Shown here: one piece after another, positions 1 through 5,323 of the stretch
Layout: each line of letters opens with the position of its first letter
Numbering within the stretch: the first letter of the stretch is position 1
Assembly (NCBI GenBank): GCA_030605085.1
Contig: JAUWBH010000229.1
Location: forward strand, 1 to 5,323
From: Promethearchaeota archaeon
GTDB lineage: Archaea > Asgardarchaeota > Lokiarchaeia > Sigynarchaeales > SOKP01
Length of the DNA: 5,323 bases
Reading direction: 5' to 3'
Notes under the pieces: generated by a model
Database searches by the model: none
The model's input: the letters and a program-made list of their open reading frames with translations, nothing else
What the model was told of the DNA's origin: nothing
Translations under genes and position numbers: made by a program

Positions 1-2
1 AT

Positions 3-929
3 AAGGATAGCGAGGGATTTCATATTTATTCGGTAAGAAACGGGCATATAACCGGGTTAGATCTTAATGGCATTTATTTAAAGGTCCTTCCAGAGTCAAT
101 AGGCTTACTCTCTAAATTGAGATATCTAAGATTGTTAGGTACAGGTTTAAAAAAATTACCAAAATCGTTAGGTTCGCTTCGTCGGCTAGAATATCTTAAT
201 TTAAATTATAATGAATTAAAATTTATACCTAATTGGGTGTTTTCAATTGCTAAACGACGTTACGCGCGAAAATACGTTAAGGAGGGCGTAGAAGAACACG
301 AAGCGCCTGTCTTAGGACTATTAGAAATTCTCACAGGGTTTAAATTAGAGAAAGCAAAAATAAGCGATAAAGTATTTGATAATCCACACGTAATGTTTTT
401 TTACAAAATAGATGATGCAGGACACGTAGTAGAAATCTATGTTTTTAACACAGAAATCGTGTCGATAGGCCCCTTTCCCGAACAAATTTGTTCTTTAAAA
501 TTTCTTGAGACACTTTTATTAAAATCTCAGTATATAAAAGTCATACCTAAGTCTATTAGTGAGCTTACATCTCTTAAATATCTCGACTTAAGCTGGAATC
601 ACATCAATAAAATTCCTAAGTCAATAACCAATTTAAAATCGTTAGAGGTTTTGAAATTAATCGGAAATGGGATAACGCAGATTCCAGAGGATATTGGCGA
701 GCTTAAATCTCTTAGGCATCTCGATATAAGATATAATACAATTAAAGCAATTCCAAAATCAATAACCTATTTAAAATCGTTAGAGGTTTTGAATTTAAAT
801 AGAAATCGGATAACGCAGATTCCAGAGGGTATTAGCGAGCTTACATCTCTTAAACATCTCGATATAAGATATAATCCAATCAAAAAAATTCCAAAATCAG
901 TTACAAATCTAAAATTTGTTATTTTATAA
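3..929 (+). CDS. Leucine-rich repeat protein, 5'-partial (C-terminal 308 residues)
   Basis: The reading frame is open to the left edge, so the start lies outside the window; the TTG at 117 falls in the middle of a repeat and is not a credible start. In window numbering, residues 35-80 hold two 23-residue LRRs, 81-155 a non-LRR island (basic helix, then LGLLEILTGFKLEK, then a beta-rich part), 156-186 a degenerate repeat, and 187-301 five regular LRRs of the type LxxLxxLxLxxNxIxxIPxxI. The segment before the first LRRs (residues 4-34, with GHITGLDL) resembles the end of the island (129-162, with GHVVEIYV), so the protein appears built from repeated cap-plus-LRR modules. There is no signal peptide or membrane segment in the visible part, so it is probably cytoplasmic. 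LRR solenoids bind proteins; the partner is unknown. A GTPase (Roco-like) or other domain could lie upstream but is not visible. The protein ends inside a repeat (NLKFVIL) without a C-terminal cap. LRR assignment is firm; the function is not. Confidence 0.93.
   Translation, partial: KDSEGFHIYSVRNGHITGLDLNGIYLKVLPESIGLLSKLRYLRLLGTGLKKLPKSLGSLRRLEYLNLNYNELKFIPNWVFSIAKRRYARKYVKEGVEEHEAPVLGLLEILTGFKLEKAKISDKVFDNPHVMFFYKIDDAGHVVEIYVFNTEIVSIGPFPEQICSLKFLETLLLKSQYIKVIPKSISELTSLKYLDLSWNHINKIPKSITNLKSLEVLKLIGNGITQIPEDIGELKSLRHLDIRYNTIKAIPKSITYLKSLEVLNLNRNRITQIPEGISELTSLKHLDIRYNPIKKIPKSVTNLKFVIL
633..920 (+). repeat. 138-bp tandem repeat encoding two LRRs per unit
   Basis: Bases 633-770 and 771-908 are direct copies, 138 bp (46 codons, exactly two 23-residue LRRs) apart. 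By eye I count about 18 differences, roughly 87% identity. Conserved blocks include ataacgcagattccagagg and ctcgatataagatataat. A third copy starts at 909 and fades out just before the stop codon. The DNA-level likeness is higher than the LRR consensus requires, which points to recent duplication by slippage or unequal recombination. Confidence 0.88.
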
Positions 930-939
930 TAAATGCTGA

Positions 940-1140
940 TACGCTTCAGAAGAAATTAAAAAAATAGTTGCTACCAAAAAAAAATATTTAGGTACTTGTT
1001 TGATTGCTCTTTTACCGTCGGGAAAATACCTATAAAAGAATCTATAAAAAAGGAATAAGGTGTATGGTACACACGATTGGATTGCAGATTCTGCAGTAAG
1101 GCTTATAATGTTGAATAATGTTGAACGGAGGTTATCGTGA
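940..1140 (+). pseudogene. Possible remnant of a secreted protein (signal peptide plus THDWIAD segment)
   Basis: One frame reads ASEEIKKIVATKKKYLG followed by TCLIALLPSGKYL, which looks like a basic N-region and hydrophobic core of a signal peptide. After two in-frame stops (1033 and 1045) the same frame continues with VYGTHDWIADSAVRLI and ends at a TGA at 1138. From memory, a GTHDWIA-type sequence close behind a signal peptide occurs in archaeal secreted proteins that resemble zinc-dependent phospholipase C, but I cannot confirm this by search. No ATG precedes the signal-like part; an ATA at 964 sits where a start might have been. With stops, no start and no downstream continuation it cannot make a full protein. 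It could instead be a chance open stretch. Confidence 0.35.
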
Positions 1141-1213
1141 ATGTGGAAACTCGTCTACACTTAAGAAATAAAAATTCGTTTTTTGTTTAAATAGGATAGA
1201 TCCAACCATTGAC

Positions 1214-1437
1214 TTATGTAACGCTCAATTTTTTGCCATACCTATCTTGTGTTGCATCAAAAATAGAAGGGAATTCTCCTCTAATTACTTCATTAGTAGT
1301 AATGAAGATTTTTAAATATTTTTTTAATTATATATCTATATAATTTAAAACTCTTCAATTCTTAACGCGATTGCAGTCAAAAATATTCCGAATGATGTTA
1401 GAAATAAAGCTAAATTCTTGAACTTAACTCTTTTAAT
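1214..1437 (-). pseudogene. Two short coding-like fragments on the minus strand
   Basis: Read on the minus strand, 1437-1345 gives a 30-codon open stretch that looks like a membrane anchor (KNLALFLTSFGIFL, then TAIALRIEEF and stop). It has no ATG, GTG or early TTG start. In another frame, 1327-1214 gives 37 codons including ITTNEVIRGEFPSIFDATQ and ending KKLSVT, also without a start codon. Both look more protein-like than random AT-rich sequence, but the plus strand across 1172-1312 is open too, so strand choice is uncertain. The fragments may be debris of one membrane protein or unrelated chance. I do not recognise a family. Confidence 0.2.
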
Positions 1438-1492
1438 TTACGATCTAAAAGACAACAATTATTATTTTGTATTTAATTATTTTTTATATAGC

Positions 1493-2494
1493 ATGGTACA
1501 AGAAAATATTGTAACAGAAACGGGTAAAATAAGTAGTTATCTTCATCACATAGATCTTAAAGAATTTGGCGTTACTAGAATCTTAACTTCTTTTATAGGA
1601 GAATTTGATAATTGTTCCGTGATTCTTGACAGTGGCTCTTCACTTGAGGTTAAAAGGCTCCTAAAATACGCTAAAAAAAACAAAATTCCTTTGTCATCTT
1701 TTAAATATCTAATAACCACTCATCATCATTTTGATCATACGGGGGGGATGTGGAAACTTTACGAGGTTATAAAAAAACATAATCCCGATGTGAAAATTAT
1801 TACAAATCAGAAAACCAAAGAGCTGTTAAACGATTACGAATATCATTTAAATAGAGCAAAAAGCACTTTTGGAAAATTTATTGGTGAAATGAAACCTATT
1901 GAAGAGAACGCGTTTAAAATAATAGAGCCGACTGCCAATTTTGGTATAAATTCGAACTCATTTGATATTATTGATACTTTTAATGTGAATGGTGAAGAAA
2001 TAAAACTCTCTATTTTAAACACACCAGGACATACTCCCGACCATCAATGTCCATTCTTCATAAGAGACGGCAAAATCGATTTTATATTTTTAGGAGAGGC
2101 TGTTGGAACGCTATATCACTCTACTAAGTTGTTAACGATGCCCACTTCAATGCCCGTCTATTTTAAATATAAAGAATATATGGAAACTCTTGAAAAATTG
2201 AAAAAGTTAAATCCAAAACCTTCAAGAGCGGGATTTGGTCATTTCGGCGTTGTCAATGGAAAAAAGAACGTGAGCGAAATTATATTAGAACACGAATCTT
2301 TTATGAAAGAATATAGAGCCAAAATAATCGAGTATTACGAAGAAAAACCTGAAACTAAGTATGTAGTGGAAAAAATTCTACCCTTTTTGGTTACTAGGAC
2401 AGATTTAATGGGTAGAGATCATCCCACCCTTCGAAAAATTATTTTGGCTATTGTCTATGGAATGCTACTAGATTTAGGATATAGAAGAATCTAA
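1493..2494 (+). CDS. Metallo-beta-lactamase-fold hydrolase
   Basis: This is a complete 333-residue protein of the metallo-beta-lactamase superfamily, close in layout to the glyoxalase II/LACTB2-like hydrolases. An early beta-strand ends in LDSGSS (Asp46). The metal site is H77-x-H79-x-D81-H82 in TTHHHFDHTGG, His180 in NTPGHTPDH, and His250 in GFGHFG. The usual bridging Asp of motif 4 is replaced by Glu202 in IFLGEAVG. The last 70 residues are helical, as in MBL proteins with a C-terminal substrate-covering or winged-helix part. There is no signal peptide or membrane segment, so it is cytoplasmic. I chose ATG 1493: the frame stays open back to a TTG at 1418, but that extension is low-complexity (NNYYFVFNYF) and the family begins near VTETGKISSYLHHIDL. 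No Shine-Dalgarno is present. The substrate is unknown; a thioester, lactone or phosphoester is possible. It precedes the GGR gene on the same strand with a 135-base gap, so co-transcription is uncertain. Confidence 0.9.
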   Translation: MVQENIVTETGKISSYLHHIDLKEFGVTRILTSFIGEFDNCSVILDSGSSLEVKRLLKYAKKNKIPLSSFKYLITTHHHFDHTGGMWKLYEVIKKHNPDVKIITNQKTKELLNDYEYHLNRAKSTFGKFIGEMKPIEENAFKIIEPTANFGINSNSFDIIDTFNVNGEEIKLSILNTPGHTPDHQCPFFIRDGKIDFIFLGEAVGTLYHSTKLLTMPTSMPVYFKYKEYMETLEKLKKLNPKPSRAGFGHFGVVNGKKNVSEIILEHESFMKEYRAKIIEYYEEKPETKYVVEKILPFLVTRTDLMGRDHPTLRKIILAIVYGMLLDLGYRRI

Positions 2495-2527
2495 TTTGTG
2501 AGAGTGGAAGCGAACATCAGTCAATTG

Positions 2528-2560
2528 AAAGCTCTTTATTGGCTTTTGTTGATGAGCTTT
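2528..2560. repeat. Weak inverted repeat between the hydrolase and GGR genes
   Basis: AAAGCTC at 2528-2534 and GAGCTTT at 2554-2560 are perfect inverted copies separated by 19 bases that include a T-rich part. It lies about 35 bases after the hydrolase stop, so it might form a transcript-end hairpin. Seven base pairs with a long loop is weak evidence. Confidence 0.25.
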
Positions 2561-2598
2561 TGCGATCTAACCTTATTATCTTTAGGAAAGGAAATTAT

Positions 2599-2606
2599 TA
2601 TTTAAA
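2599..2606 (+). promoter_or_regulatory. TATA-like box of the GGR-family gene
   Basis: TATTTAAA is centred about 27 bases before ATG 2630 and is preceded by purine-rich gaaa, as in an archaeal BRE. An archaeal TATA box at this spacing places the transcription start at or next to the ATG, so the messenger would be leaderless. This agrees with the lack of any Shine-Dalgarno and supports the chosen start. The AT-rich background makes a chance match possible. Confidence 0.5.
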
Positions 2607-2629
2607 CTATTAAAAATTTTATTCTTTTA

Positions 2630-3838
2630 ATGGATCAGAATATTGAGAAATTTGATTTAGCAATAATTGGTGGAGGTTTAGCAGGTCTATATCTTGCATA
2701 TCTATTGTCAAAAACTAATTTAAAATTGGCTGTGATTGAGGAACATCAAGAGATTGGATTACCTTTTCAATGTGCTGGAATAGTTTCTCAAAAATTGAGC
2801 CAATTAATTGATCTCCCCGAAAAAATCGTATTAAATCGAGTAAATGTTGCGAAAATTGTAGCTCCTTCTGGAAAGTTTATCAAATTATCTGGGGCTGAAC
2901 GACCATATATTATAGATAGAATCGCTTTAGACAAATTATTTTACGATAAAGTTAAAGAAAACGATAGATTTGCTTATTATCTAGGAGAAAAATTTAAGTC
3001 CTTTGAATACATCGTAGAAGGCAAACAAAAGTTTGTTTTAATGGAAACTTCTAATAGAAAATTAAAAACTAAAATGTTAATAGGATGCGATGGGCCCGTT
3101 TCTTTAGTTGCTAAATCATTTGGAATTAAAAACACAATTTTATATGGGGCTCAAATTCGAGTAAGGGGTAATTTCGATCAAGATGAAGCTGTTCTATTTT
3201 TTGACCCGCGATGGAAAAAGTTGTTTGGATGGATTGTACCTGAAGGAAGCAACGATATATATAGAATCGGGCTTGCTTCGGGGAATAATCTCAAAAAGAA
3301 ATTTCATATATTCTTAGAAAAGCTTGGTATTAATATTAATCAGAAATTTGATCGACAAGGTGGAATAATTCCTTATGGGGTAATGAATAAGCTAGCATTT
3401 GATAATATCTTATTATTGGGGGATTCTGCAGGACAAGTAAAAGCCACTACAGGAGGGGGAATTGTCATGTTATTAATTGCTTCTAAGTATGCTGCTTATT
3501 GTATCCAAAGATGCTTTAAAATGAACAAGTTTTCAAAAAAATTTGTTAAAAAATATTACGAAAAACCTTGTATGGCTACTGTAGGCAAGCAATTAAAAAT
3601 TCATTACATAATTAGTAAGATATTCGAAAAGTTTACCAACAGCGATTTTGAAACTTTTTTTCAAATCGTAAAGACTAGTAAGATTGAGCAAATTGTATCA
3701 TTGTATGGAGATATGGATTTTCCGAGAAGTTTGCTTTTTAAATTATTGAAAAATTCAATGGTTATCAAATTTTTAATTCGGTTCCTAAGAAAAAATCCAT
3801 TACATATTTTTAGAATTATAAAAACTGTAGCATTTTAA
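2630..3838 (+). CDS. Geranylgeranyl reductase family FAD-dependent oxidoreductase
   Basis: This 402-residue protein has the normal length for the GGR family. In archaea these enzymes use FAD to saturate the double bonds of geranylgeranyl chains in membrane ether lipids or quinones. The N-terminal Rossmann motif is GGGLAG (14-19), followed by the ribose-binding acidic end of strand 2 at E37-E38. PFQCAG (45-50) matches the PxxCxG substrate-site motif with its conserved Cys48. FGWIVP (199-204) corresponds to the family YxWxFP motif with Tyr to Phe and Phe to Val changes. GDSAG (264-268), followed by TTGGGI, is the second FAD-binding motif. The C-terminal 100 residues are helical and rich in Lys and Phe, fitting a membrane-surface enzyme without true membrane spans. 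It is convergent with the next gene, with 13 bases between them. Archaeal genomes often carry several paralogues, so whether it acts on phospholipid, dolichol or quinone chains is open; a prenyl-chain reductase other than the lipid enzyme is possible. Confidence 0.9.
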   Translation: MDQNIEKFDLAIIGGGLAGLYLAYLLSKTNLKLAVIEEHQEIGLPFQCAGIVSQKLSQLIDLPEKIVLNRVNVAKIVAPSGKFIKLSGAERPYIIDRIALDKLFYDKVKENDRFAYYLGEKFKSFEYIVEGKQKFVLMETSNRKLKTKMLIGCDGPVSLVAKSFGIKNTILYGAQIRVRGNFDQDEAVLFFDPRWKKLFGWIVPEGSNDIYRIGLASGNNLKKKFHIFLEKLGININQKFDRQGGIIPYGVMNKLAFDNILLLGDSAGQVKATTGGGIVMLLIASKYAAYCIQRCFKMNKFSKKFVKKYYEKPCMATVGKQLKIHYIISKIFEKFTNSDFETFFQIVKTSKIEQIVSLYGDMDFPRSLLFKLLKNSMVIKFLIRFLRKNPLHIFRIIKTVAF

Positions 3839-3841
3839 TTT

Positions 3842-3847
3842 AAAAAA
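3842..3847 (-). terminator. Possible T-run terminator of the small membrane protein gene
   Basis: The minus transcript runs into six consecutive T residues a few bases after its TAA. Short oligo-T tracts end transcription in archaea. The run lies in the 13-base gap between two convergent genes, where termination would be expected, but A/T runs are common here. Confidence 0.25.
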
Positions 3848-3851
3848 TAAG

Positions 3852-4223
3852 TTATGCGCTTGGAGGAGTTAAAGTAAGAAAAAATATCAGATTAAATAAA
3901 AAGTACCAAATTATATGGAAAGAAAGAACAATAAGCGTGGAAACAAGCCCAAATCCTTTCACTCCCTTAGGAATACCTAAACCCTCCTCATTTTTATGCT
4001 GTACAATAGCTCGTACACCTGCGACAATATATATTAAAGCGACGAGTATCGATACGGCGTAAAAAAACAACGATAACAATGCAAATGTGTACATCGGGTT
4101 TTTTTCTACTTTATAATTAGCTAAATAGCCCCAAAATGTAAAAATCAAATAAGTAGGGATTATTAAATAAATGATAAATGTTAAAAAAAATACTATACTC
4201 CACAATATTCCTTTATTTCCCAT
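3852..4223 (-). CDS. Hypothetical small membrane protein, three predicted membrane segments
   Basis: This is a 123-residue protein that I do not recognise. Hydrophobic stretches lie at about residues 7-33, 44-70 and 90-118. A polar loop at 71-89 (RAIVQHKNEEGLGIPKGVKG) carries several charges and two Gly-Lys turns. The N-terminus is short and the protein ends TLTPPSA. The first hydrophobic stretch is long and contains a Pro, so it may be kinked or form a hairpin. There are no obvious catalytic, metal-binding or transport motifs. The ATG at 4223 is the natural start: it directly precedes the first membrane segment and a TATA-like box lies about 50 bases upstream. The gene is convergent with the GGR-family gene and divergent from the acyl-CoA dehydrogenase gene, so it is probably transcribed alone. 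The steady hydrophobic pattern supports a real gene; the function is unknown. Confidence 0.75.
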   Translation of the reverse strand: MGNKGILWSIVFFLTFIIYLIIPTYLIFTFWGYLANYKVEKNPMYTFALLSLFFYAVSILVALIYIVAGVRAIVQHKNEEGLGIPKGVKGFGLVSTLIVLSFHIIWYFLFNLIFFLTLTPPSA

Positions 4224-4272
4224 TTTAATCGTTAAATAATAAGTAATTCTTCTCTGTGTTTCTAACTATTTT

Positions 4273-4281
4273 TATTATATA
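4273..4281 (-). promoter_or_regulatory. TATA-like box of the small membrane protein gene
   Basis: On the minus strand this reads TATATAATA. With archaeal spacing it would start transcription near 4250, leaving a leader of about 28 bases before ATG 4223. The leader has no clear Shine-Dalgarno. The assignment rests on sequence and spacing only. Confidence 0.4.
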
Positions 4282-4365
4282 CTTCAAATTTTTGATTATT
4301 TAAAAGATTTTTATCTTTAAAATAATATCTTTTCAATTAAAAAAGGAATTAATTCATAGATGTGG

Positions 4366-4379
4366 ACTAACTGTTTAGT
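4366..4379. promoter_or_regulatory. Inverted repeat ACTAA-CTGT-TTAGT, possible operator
   Basis: Perfect 5-bp arms flank a 4-bp centre, in the divergent region between the membrane protein gene and the acyl-CoA dehydrogenase gene. Short palindromes of this general shape serve as operators for TetR/AcrR-type regulators, which often control acyl-CoA metabolism. No regulator gene is visible in the window, and the arms are short. Confidence 0.3.
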
Positions 4380-4414
4380 TTGTTAAAGCTTGAACGATAA
4401 AATTTAATTTTAGC

Positions 4415-4448
4415 TTTAATTAATTTAATACAATTACAATTAATTAAA
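4415..4448. promoter_or_regulatory. 11-bp inverted repeat just upstream of the acyl-CoA dehydrogenase start
   Basis: TTTAATTAATT (4415-4425) and AATTAATTAAA (4438-4448) are perfect inverted copies around a 12-base spacer, ending 12 bases before the TTG start. TTTAATA at 4424-4430 overlaps the left arm and spacer and is a candidate TATA box; it would place the transcription start only about 8 bases before the TTG. An AT-only repeat can arise by chance in this background, but its position makes it the best candidate for the promoter or an overlapping operator. Confidence 0.4.
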
Positions 4449-4460
4449 TAGGTTTTTAAT

Positions 4461-5323
4461 TTGAATTTTGAATTAACAGATCAACAGAAACTCGTTAGAC
4501 GCCGTGTTAGGAAGTTTGCAGAAGAGATTTTAGCACCAGTAGCTCCAATATTCGATCGGGAAGCAAAATATAGCTGGGACATAATAGAAGAATTGTCTAA
4601 AATAAACGCATTTGGTATTCAACTACCAGAAAAGTATGGTGGAGCTGATTTAGATTCTATAAGTTATGCCATTACCATAGAAGAATTTTCTCGAATATGT
4701 GCTTCGACTGGATTGATGTTAACAGTTCATAATTCAGTAGGTGCGTATCCTATTTATAACTGGGGAACAGAAGAGCAAAAAGAAAAGTATTTATACGACA
4801 TTGCCACCGGGAAAAAGATCTCGGGATTCTCTTGGACGGAACCTAATGCTGGTTCGGATGCTCGAGGAATTGAGAGCACAATGGTTCAAGACGGAAACGA
4901 TTTTATTTTAAACGGTTCAAAAATATTTGTTACTAACGGTGCGATAGGCTCTGCTCTATTAATTGGAACAAGATATAAAACCACAGATGGACAAAAAGGT
5001 GTTGCGACGATTATCCTTGAAAAAGATATGGAAGGCTACGAAATTGGCCAACCAGAAGATAAAATGGGTATGCGAGGTAATATTACAACTAGTTTATATT
5101 TTCATAATATTTCAATCCCTAAAGAAAACATTCTAGGCTCGCTCAACGATGGTTTTAGAATTGCTATGCAAACATTAGATGTAGGAAGAATTGGTATCGC
5201 CGCTCAAGCGTTAGGAATTGCGCAAGCCGCTTACGAGCATTCAGTGGAATATTCTAAGGGTAGAATTCAATTTAAAAAACCTATTTCACAGTTTCAAGGA
5301 ATCTCGTTTAAATTAGCTGAAAT
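4461..5323 (+). CDS. Acyl-CoA dehydrogenase, 3'-partial (first 287 residues)
   Basis: This FAD enzyme oxidises acyl-CoA to 2-enoyl-CoA (or, with electron-transfer partners, works in reverse) in fatty-acid or branched-chain acyl metabolism. The N-terminal helical domain begins in the family style NFELTDQQKLVRRRVRKFA (residues 2-20) and includes LPEKYGG (55-61). The middle beta domain carries FSWTEPNAGSD (123-133), which contacts the flavin and substrate, then NGSKIFVTNG and MGMRGN with IPKENILG. The C-terminal domain starts with DVGRIGIAAQALGIAQAA, and YSKGRIQFKKPI matches the family signature. The usual length is about 380 residues, so roughly the last quarter, including the expected catalytic Glu, is off the window. 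TTG 4461 is taken as the start: an in-frame TAG sits at 4449, there is no ATG in frame until residue 86, and homologues begin at this point. Upstream there is only a weak AGG and no strong ribosome site. Chain-length preference cannot be read from this part. Confidence 0.93.
   Translation, partial: MNFELTDQQKLVRRRVRKFAEEILAPVAPIFDREAKYSWDIIEELSKINAFGIQLPEKYGGADLDSISYAITIEEFSRICASTGLMLTVHNSVGAYPIYNWGTEEQKEKYLYDIATGKKISGFSWTEPNAGSDARGIESTMVQDGNDFILNGSKIFVTNGAIGSALLIGTRYKTTDGQKGVATIILEKDMEGYEIGQPEDKMGMRGNITTSLYFHNISIPKENILGSLNDGFRIAMQTLDVGRIGIAAQALGIAQAAYEHSVEYSKGRIQFKKPISQFQGISFKLAE

Larger units (their letters stand above)
930..1492. other. Gene-free stretch with decayed coding fragments
   Basis: These 560 bases contain no intact gene. 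Several short protein-like pieces are broken by stops and lack start codons: a possible frameshifted LRR tail (926-967), a secreted-protein remnant (940-1140) and two minus-strand pieces (1214-1437). There is a short perfect inverted repeat, GTGTA-TGG-TACAC, at 1060-1072. The stretch from 1311 to 1346 is almost pure A+T and includes ttatatatctatataat, which could act as a promoter but cannot be tied to a start site. I found no tRNA-like cloverleaf, direct-repeat array or insertion-sequence ends. Confidence 0.6.

Noticed and set aside
117..929. Start of the LRR gene at TTG 117
   Set aside because: The frame is open to the left edge and the 38 codons before 117 encode clear cap and LRR sequence, so the gene is cut by the window.
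1060..1072. Perfect inverted repeat GTGTA-TGG-TACAC as an operator or attachment site
   Set aside because: It is short, falls inside the decayed fragment at 940-1140, and has no nearby gene it could control or partner copy.
1129..1165. Zinc-ribbon-like reading YRECGNSSTLKK as a transposase remnant
   Set aside because: There is only one CxxC-like half and no transposase motif, terminal inverted repeats or target duplication; it also overlaps the better THDWIAD reading.
1172..1315. Plus-strand open frame of 47 codons
   Set aside because: It has no start codon, and its Cys- and Phe-rich composition reads like the antisense shadow of the minus-strand fragment.
1418..1492. N-terminal extension of the hydrolase from TTG 1418
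   Set aside because: The extra 25 residues are low-complexity and AT-driven and overlap a possible minus-strand fragment; the ATG at 1493 fits the family start.
4356..4382. Eight-codon open frame MWTNCLVC
   Set aside because: It has an AAGGA-like site about 10 bases upstream, but it is too short, coincides with the inverted repeat and has no family likeness.

Overview
The window looks like archaeal chromosome, most likely from an Asgard archaeon of the Lokiarchaeia type. This is inferred, not proven. The DNA is strongly AT-rich. The genes lack Shine-Dalgarno sequences, and one has a TATA-like box placed for a leaderless transcript. One gene encodes a geranylgeranyl-reductase-family flavoprotein, typical of isoprenoid lipid metabolism. 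Another encodes a leucine-rich-repeat (LRR) protein with the 23-residue repeats and repeated cap-like segments that I associate with Asgard genomes.

Layout, left to right. (1) Positions 3-929, plus strand: the C-terminal 308 residues of an LRR protein whose N-terminus lies outside the window. The last repeats are a young 138-bp (two-LRR) tandem duplication, and the protein stops inside a repeat. (2) Positions 930-1492: about 560 bases with no intact gene but with decayed coding fragments. One plus-strand fragment reads like a signal peptide followed, in the same frame after two stops, by a YGTHDWIADSAV segment. Two weaker minus-strand fragments follow. (3) Positions 1493-2494, plus: a complete metallo-beta-lactamase-fold hydrolase. 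(4) Positions 2630-3838, plus: a complete GGR-family FAD oxidoreductase, with a TATA-like box about 27 bases before its ATG. (5) Positions 3852-4223, minus: a 123-residue protein of unknown function with three membrane segments, convergent with the GGR gene. (6) Positions 4224-4460: a divergent promoter region with two inverted repeats. (7) Positions 4461 to the right edge, plus: the first 287 residues of an acyl-CoA dehydrogenase that starts at TTG and runs off the window.

Nothing shows that these genes form one pathway. The GGR homologue and the acyl-CoA dehydrogenase are both flavoproteins of lipid or acyl metabolism, but an opposite-strand gene separates them and they have separate promoters. 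I see no CRISPR array, RNA gene, intact mobile element or obviously new defence system. The points most worth a second look are the LRR array architecture and its ragged end, the gene graveyard after it, the Asp-to-Glu change in the hydrolase metal site, and the inverted repeats upstream of the acyl-CoA dehydrogenase.
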